The notes under the pieces were generated by a model. It had not been told where the DNA came from. It made no database searches and worked only from the letters and a program-made list of their open reading frames with translations. Positions 32,623 through 37,145 of a stretch of 37,145 bases of DNA are shown here, piece by piece. This DNA comes from a virus: the IMG/VR virus record IMGVR_UViG_3300017779_000040, positions 1 to 37,145 of that record; one strand, written 5' to 3'. Position 1 is the first letter of the stretch, and each line of letters starts with the position of its first letter. Position numbers and translations under genes: made by a program.

Positions 32623-33279
32623 ATGAAAGATATTCCCATAAACAACCCAGAAATTCTGGAAACTTTAGATAAGTTTCTTTGGTTTTATAATGAAAGAGAA
32701 GGAGAAGTTGCACAGTGTAGATTATGGTGTAATAACAAAGATAGAGACCATTTCACTGGAGATAAATATAGAGATAGGGTAATGTCTAGGGGTTCAATAC
32801 ATAATGGGTTTCCTGAGACGGGTTATTACTACAGTTTTAAAACCAATCATGAAGGTTCTGATATAAAACTTACTACAGAAGTCATGAGACATTATAACAC
32901 AATTAATGAAGAATTGCAAGTAAAATTATGTACTAAACATAATTCTCTATGTGCAATGTATCCACCAAAAGGTTTTATCTCATGGCATAACAATGCGAAT
33001 GCGTCTGCATACAATCTTATTTTTACTTGGTCGGAAACTGGAGACGGATACTTTAAATACATTGACGGTTATACTGGAGATGAAATAGTTATTCCAGACA
33101 AGAAAGGGTGGCAATGTAAGGCTGGTTATTTTGGTGCATATAATGAAGAACCCGAAAAATTAGTTTATCATACTGCGTCTACTGACTGTTGGAGAATGAC
33201 AGTTGCATATATGTTCAATCAAGAAGAAATGTCTATCGGTATACAAGAGGACGTAATCGAAGAGATAAAATCTAAATAA
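32623..33279 (+). CDS. 2OG-Fe(II) oxygenase-like protein with altered metal motif
   Basis: A 218-residue protein. The core GFISWHNNANASAYNLIFTWSETGDGYFKYID (about 117-148) and EKLVYHTASTDCWRMTVAYMF (179-199) resembles the double-stranded beta-helix of 2OG oxygenases or AspH-type hydroxylases. H122 and H183 would be the iron ligands and R191 the 2-oxoglutarate anchor. At the usual HxD acidic position there is Asn (H122-N-N124), so this is either a two-His enzyme or inactive. I recognise similar proteins near fibre genes of marine T4-like phages. It starts directly after the glycosyltransferase stop (TAAATG). A pairing of transferase and oxygenase in the fibre region suggests modification of fibre or surface. 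Function is inferred. Confidence 0.6.
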   Translation: MKDIPINNPEILETLDKFLWFYNEREGEVAQCRLWCNNKDRDHFTGDKYRDRVMSRGSIHNGFPETGYYYSFKTNHEGSDIKLTTEVMRHYNTINEELQVKLCTKHNSLCAMYPPKGFISWHNNANASAYNLIFTWSETGDGYFKYIDGYTGDEIVIPDKKGWQCKAGYFGAYNEEPEKLVYHTASTDCWRMTVAYMFNQEEMSIGIQEDVIEEIKSK

Positions 33280-33303
33280 ATACTCGTCTTAAAAGTTAAT
33301 TCA

Positions 33304-33311
33304 TATAAATA
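33304..33311 (+). promoter_or_regulatory. Late promoter box TATAAATA
   Basis: The box is followed by AAGAC and then an ATG at 33317, the 5-nt spacing of the leaderless group. The first conventional gene of the unit starts later, at 33347, behind an 8-codon ORF. Confidence 0.75.
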
Positions 33312-33316
33312 AAGAC

Positions 33317-33343
33317 ATGAAAGACTTTACTTATATGGGTTAA
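33317..33343 (+). CDS. Possible 8-residue leader peptide (MKDFTYMG)
   Basis: An ATG exactly 5 nt after a late box opens an 8-codon frame (MKDFTYMG, TAA at 33341-33343). It ends 3 nt before the ATG of the next gene. With the T4 spacing rule it would be translated from the 5' end of the transcript, and could feed ribosomes into the gene at 33347, which has no clear ribosome-binding site. The frame is too short for any statistical support; chance is a real alternative. Confidence 0.35.
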   Translation: MKDFTYMG

Positions 33344-33346
33344 CGC

Positions 33347-33712
33347 ATGGCAAACAACTACGAAGATATCACAATACACCAAGGAACAGACGTTGCAATA
33401 GAACTTCATTTAGTTAAGGAGTCAGACGGAACTGCGTTTGATTTAACAAATTATTCTGCAGCTGCAAAGATGAAACGTAGGTATGGTGACAGTGATAATG
33501 ACCCAGATACCAGAACCTTCAACGCAATTATTCCTACACCCGCAACTGCGGGTATTGTCACATTGAGTATGACAAATGACTCAAGTGCAACTCTTCAAAC
33601 TAGAGGAAGGTATGTGTATGACGTAGAAGTGTCTTTCGTAGACAGTGATAGTAAAACCATAGTACAAAGAGTTGCAGAAGGACAAATAGAAGTAACTCCG
33701 TCCGTGACATAA
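33347..33712 (+). CDS. Small phage beta-sandwich protein (BppU/fibre-associated type)
   Basis: A 121-residue protein. The pattern ITIHQGTDVAIELHL, then DLTNYSAAAKMKRRYGD, then GIVTLSMTNDSSATLQTRGRYVYDVEVSF and RVAEGQIEVTPSVT is familiar from small phage proteins encoded just before tail fibres (baseplate upper protein-like Ig fold). The G-R-Y-V-Y-D-V-E strand is the clearest marker. It lies between a late promoter and the large tail fibre gene, with an AAGGA site joining it to the fibre ATG. It probably forms an adaptor or decoration for the fibre. The exact partner cannot be read from the sequence. Confidence 0.75.
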   Translation: MANNYEDITIHQGTDVAIELHLVKESDGTAFDLTNYSAAAKMKRRYGDSDNDPDTRTFNAIIPTPATAGIVTLSMTNDSSATLQTRGRYVYDVEVSFVDSDSKTIVQRVAEGQIEVTPSVT

Positions 33713-33721
33713 GGATTTTAA

Positions 33722-36700
33722 ATGACAACAAGAAAAATTGTTTTAAAGAAAATTAAAGTCGGTACACCGATTAAAACCGTAACTGCGGGTAGTTTCGGTA
33801 TTAATAACTTAGGTGGAGTAAATACTAGTGGAAGACACACTGGTGCTCTTTTAGTATTTAACCAGTCATCTGGAAATTTTGAACCTGCTGTAATCACTGG
33901 AGACTCAAATCATTTTATTACTTTTGATAGTAGTAGTACTCCAGATACTTTACAAATAAACTTTACAAATGACTCCATATCTGGAAGTCTAATACCTAAA
34001 CTTGATAGTGCATTTGACTTAGGTTCATCTACTAAGAAATGGAGAGATTTATTTCTTAGTGGTTCAACCATAACTTTAGGAGACTTGACAATACAATCCA
34101 CTGGTGGTGGAATAGAAGTTAAAGACTCAGACGGAAATACTTTATTACAAAACATAAAATATATTACAGTAAATGGTGATACTGACATTCTTGCGTATGA
34201 TAGTAGTACTTCAACTTTCACCTTTAATGACTCAGACATTGCAAGAACTGACGAAACAGAAACTTTCCATAAAAATATAATAGTTGCAGATAGTGCTAAC
34301 ATTGCGGGTAATCTGACTGTAGGTGGTAATCTATCGGTCACTGGAGATTTACAATACGATGATGTATCTGCAGATAGTGCTGTATTCTCTGGAAGTGTTG
34401 CAATCGGAAATAATCTGACTGCAGATAGTGCTACGATTAATAAGATTGCAAATACAACTCTTACGGGTAAGAATGCAACTTTTGACTCTGCAACTATTGG
34501 TAATCTTGCAGCTACTAACTTAGTTATCTCTTCGGGAGATAGTGCATTCTTTAATAAAGTAGGAGTCGGAGATTTAGAAGTAGACTCTGCAAACATCGAT
34601 AGACTAACTTTAGACTCTGGACAAGTAAGACAATTATCTACTGGATTTATAAATGCAGACTCGGCCTTCATGGACTCTGCAACGATTTCTACAATTGCAA
34701 CTACTACAATAAATGCAGACCAACAGTTTACTGACTCCGCAACTATTACCAATATTGCGAACTCAGTATTGACTGCAAAAGTAATTACGAATACTACATT
34801 AACTAATGCTACATTAACAAGTGACAGTGCAACTATAGGTAATGTTGCAGTCACTACACAACTAACGGGTAATCAAGCAAACTTTGATAGTGTTGCAAGT
34901 AATACTTTACATGCGACTAATCTTTCTGTAGATAGTGGAGATATACGACAATTATCTGTAGATTTTATAAATGCTGATAGTGCGTTCTTTGATAGTGCAA
35001 CAATTACTAATCTATCTACAACACAAATAACATTCTCACAAGCAACACTTGACTCTGCAACAATTAATACTTTAAATGCAGATAGTTCTGATATCAGACA
35101 GTTTAGTACAGAATTTATAAACTTTGACTCCGCATTCGGAGACAGTGCAACTATAACGAATATTGCAAATACTCAGTTGACTGGAAGTCAAGCAACTTTA
35201 GATAGTGCAACCATAACAAAACTAAATGTCGATAGTTCTGACATAGACCACTTATCTACAGAAGCAATCAACTTTGACAGTGCAACTGGAGATAGTGCAA
35301 CGATAACAAGTATTGCAAACTCTACCTTTACGGGTAAAGTTATTACGGGTACAAATGTTGCGTTTGATAGTGCAACCATAACAAATGTTGCAATTGCAAC
35401 TCAACTGACTGGAGACCAAGCAAGTTTCGATAGTGTTGCGAGTAATACTTTACATGCAACAAATTTAAGTGTAGACAGTGGAGATATAAGACAACTATCA
35501 GTAGACTTTATAAATGCAGATAGTGCTTTCTTAGACTCTGCAACTATTACCACTCTTGCAGTAGGTACTTTAAATATTGATGCAATCAACATTGGTGATA
35601 GTGCAACCTTTACAAACATTGCGTCTAATTCAATAAACACAAATGCATTACAAGTAGATGACCTTACTGTAGACGGTTCTACTATATCTGGTACTGATAT
35701 AACATTCGATATGAGTGGAGATATAACACTTGATGTAGACGGTTCAGAAATATTCTTAAAAGACGGTGGTACACAATTCGGTGTAATTTATAGTCAAGAT
35801 AATAATTTAAACATTAAATCACACTTATCTGACCAAGACATTGTATTTAGAGGTAATGATAATAATAGTGAAATAGTTTCATTAACATTAGATATGTCTG
35901 ATGCTGGTACTGCGATATTTAATCATGACATTTCTCTCGCTGATGACGGTATTGCAAAGTTTGGTACTTCTGACGATTTACAGATTTATCATGATGCTTC
36001 TAATTCTTATTTAAGACATGTTGGTACTGGAAACTTAAATATATCAGGCGATGAAGTTCGTATTTTAAATCAAGCAAATGATGAACTTAAAGCATTATTT
36101 ACAACGAACGGTTCAGTAGAACTTTATTTTGATAATACTAAAAGACTTGAAACAAAAGATAGTGGAGTTGCAATCACTGGTACTTTATCTGTAGACAGTG
36201 CAACCCTAACTAACCTTACTGGAGATAGTGCGACTATCACAAACATTGCAAACTCAGTTCTAACTGCGAAAGCAATCACTGGTACTACAGTTACTACATC
36301 TGGAGATATAGTCTCAAGTGGTACAATAAGAGCTGGTAATCTAAACGTAGACTCTGCAGACATAGACACTATTGCAAAAGCATCTTTACTCGGTGGTACT
36401 GGTGTTACTTATGATAGTAGTTCAGGTGTTATTGCAATTGGACAACCAGTTGCAACAACTGACTCGGTAACTTTCTCTGGATTAACTATTGGTGGAAACC
36501 TAGTTGTCTCAGGAACTACAACGACTGTTGCAACTACTAACACAACTATGACTGACCAACTCTTTGAGTTAGGTAATGGTCGAACTGGAAGTCCAAGTGG
36601 AGATGCGGGTATTGTCATTGAAATGGGAGATGACTCAAATGCATTTATGGGATTTGACCAATCACTTGGTAAATTTATTGTTTCCAGAACAAATGCAACG

Positions 36701-37145
36701 GGTTCATCTACTGGTAATTTAGTACACACCACTGCACCACTAGTTGCAAATACAATAGAAGTAGACTCCGCAGATATAACTAAAGCAGACATAGACTCTG
36801 CAACCGTAGGTAATCTTGCAGTTACTAATTTAGTAGTTTCTAGTGGGGACTCCGCAACTATTACAAGTATTGCAAACTCAGTGTTGACTGCAAAAGTAAT
36901 TACTGCTGACAGTGCAACTATAGGTAATATTGCAGTATCTACTGGATTAAACACTAATTCATTAATAGTAGATGATATTACAATAGACGGTTTCACTATA
37001 TCTCAAGGTGGTGGAAACCTAAGATTAGATATAGGAGGCACATTATTCCTTGATGCAGATACCAAAATAGATTTAGAAGACGGTGGTTCGACTTACGGAA
37101 GATTTAGTATGAATAGTACTAGTTCTAAAGACTTTATTATTCAAT
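33722..37145 (+). CDS. Giant tail fibre protein, 3'-truncated by the window edge
   Basis: ATG at 33722 (AAGGA six bases upstream) opens a frame that I spot-checked at several points and found open to the right edge, about 1141 codons. The N-terminus is MTTRKIVLKKIKVGTPIKTVTAGSFGINNLGGVNTSGRHTGALLVFNQ. The LIPKLDSAFDLGSSTKKWRDLFLSG stretch is typical of marine fibres. Residues about 190-620 and 810-1090 are made of DSATI-x-NIA / TLTG-type short repeats. A 49-codon module is duplicated (34862-35008 and 35405-35551). A later domain (TTTTVATTNTTMTDQLFELGNGRTGSPSGDAGIVIEMGDD, about 930-970) is a signature of cyanophage-type tail fibres. The C-terminus lies outside, so a receptor-binding tip and chaperone cannot be judged. 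Confidence 0.85.
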   Translation, partial: MTTRKIVLKKIKVGTPIKTVTAGSFGINNLGGVNTSGRHTGALLVFNQSSGNFEPAVITGDSNHFITFDSSSTPDTLQINFTNDSISGSLIPKLDSAFDLGSSTKKWRDLFLSGSTITLGDLTIQSTGGGIEVKDSDGNTLLQNIKYITVNGDTDILAYDSSTSTFTFNDSDIARTDETETFHKNIIVADSANIAGNLTVGGNLSVTGDLQYDDVSADSAVFSGSVAIGNNLTADSATINKIANTTLTGKNATFDSATIGNLAATNLVISSGDSAFFNKVGVGDLEVDSANIDRLTLDSGQVRQLSTGFINADSAFMDSATISTIATTTINADQQFTDSATITNIANSVLTAKVITNTTLTNATLTSDSATIGNVAVTTQLTGNQANFDSVASNTLHATNLSVDSGDIRQLSVDFINADSAFFDSATITNLSTTQITFSQATLDSATINTLNADSSDIRQFSTEFINFDSAFGDSATITNIANTQLTGSQATLDSATITKLNVDSSDIDHLSTEAINFDSATGDSATITSIANSTFTGKVITGTNVAFDSATITNVAIATQLTGDQASFDSVASNTLHATNLSVDSGDIRQLSVDFINADSAFLDSATITTLAVGTLNIDAINIGDSATFTNIASNSINTNALQVDDLTVDGSTISGTDITFDMSGDITLDVDGSEIFLKDGGTQFGVIYSQDNNLNIKSHLSDQDIVFRGNDNNSEIVSLTLDMSDAGTAIFNHDISLADDGIAKFGTSDDLQIYHDASNSYLRHVGTGNLNISGDEVRILNQANDELKALFTTNGSVELYFDNTKRLETKDSGVAITGTLSVDSATLTNLTGDSATITNIANSVLTAKAITGTTVTTSGDIVSSGTIRAGNLNVDSADIDTIAKASLLGGTGVTYDSSSGVIAIGQPVATTDSVTFSGLTIGGNLVVSGTTTTVATTNTTMTDQLFELGNGRTGSPSGDAGIVIEMGDDSNAFMGFDQSLGKFIVSRTNATGSSTGNLVHTTAPLVANTIEVDSADITKADIDSATVGNLAVTNLVVSSGDSATITSIANSVLTAKVITADSATIGNIAVSTGLNTNSLIVDDITIDGFTISQGGGNLRLDIGGTLFLDADTKIDLEDGGSTYGRFSMNSTSSKDFIIQ
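34862..35008 (+). repeat. 147-bp fibre module, copy 1
   Basis: Encodes LTGNQANFDSVASNTLHATNLSV and then DSGDIRQLSVDFINADSAFFDSATIT. A second copy lies exactly 543 bp downstream at 35405-35551. The proteins are almost identical while the DNA differs at many third positions. Confidence 0.8.
35405..35551 (+). repeat. 147-bp fibre module, copy 2
   Basis: Second copy of the module at 34862-35008, with LTGDQASFDSVASN and a SAFLDSATIT ending. The third-position divergence shows the duplication is not recent and the protein sequence has been conserved. Confidence 0.8.

Noticed and set aside
33910-36996. Several long minus-strand open frames opposite the giant fibre
   Set aside because: They mirror the plus-strand repeat codons, have valine/serine-rich artefactual proteins and no start signals; the plus strand is one open frame to the window edge.
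1-37145. tRNA genes, integrase, transposase or photosynthesis genes
   Set aside because: I looked for cloverleaf-like segments in the few intergenic gaps and for such protein motifs and saw none; all gaps over 20 nt are occupied by promoters or the terminator.

Overview
The window is a segment of an AT-rich genome of a tailed, contractile (myovirus) phage of the T4-like superfamily. It resembles the marine branch (cyanophage- or pelagiphage-type) rather than enteric T4. The evidence is a T4-type ssDNA-binding protein (gp32), a nearly complete T4-type baseplate set (gp4, gp5, gp6, gp8, gp25, gp26, gp27, gp48, gp53, gp54 homologues), long Ser/Asp/Gly-rich fibre proteins typical of marine myoviruses, and T4-style late promoters (TATAAATA). 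No photosynthesis genes, tRNAs, integrase, transposons or CRISPR arrays are seen. The host cannot be fixed from this window; a marine alphaproteobacterium or picocyanobacterium is plausible.

Layout. (1) 1-2828, plus strand: a 5'-truncated conserved phage protein, a WYL_2/Sm-like protein, an unknown protein, a gp33-type late-transcription co-activator, a 2OG-Fe(II) oxygenase, and gp32. Two textbook sigma70 promoters (TTGACA-17-TATAAT) serve this region, and the one before gp32 has a late TATAAATA box inside its spacer. A strong hairpin terminator follows gp32. (2) 2882-7141, minus strand: gp4, an unknown conserved protein, gp54, gp26, a small -1 frame ORF and a tape-measure-like protein. gp26 ends in T_TTT_TTT, and the 64-codon -1 frame behind it has no usable start. 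I read this as a programmed -1 frameshift like the G/GT tail chaperones of other phages. (3) 7184-19087, plus strand: tail-tube cap and baseplate (gp48, gp53, gp27, gp5, amidase, spike, unknown, gp25, gp6, wedge protein). The single T4 gp5 (OB fold, lysozyme, beta-helix) is here spread over three adjacent genes. The lysozyme-like domain looks inactivated and a zinc amidase is inserted. (4) 19133-37145, plus strand: gp9-like connector, gp8, a 1786-residue DUF4815 protein, two fibres with C-terminal S74 chaperone domains, a repeat-rich structural protein, small proteins, a glycosyltransferase, a second oxygenase-like protein, and a giant tail fibre that runs off the right edge.

Regulation. Late boxes precede most transcription units on both strands. 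At least four sit exactly 5 nt before an ATG, which would make the mRNA leaderless if T4 spacing holds. At 7147-7173 two late boxes on opposite strands interlock and drive the divergent arms. Gene starts are otherwise tightly packed (ATGA, TAATG and 8-nt overlaps), implying translational coupling.

Base-level signature. By eye I found no GATC anywhere, no GGACC/GGTCC at Gly-Pro codons, and almost no GATGG, GATTC or GAATC. Synonymous codon choice seems to be bent to avoid these words, as expected under restriction pressure. These counts need a computer check.
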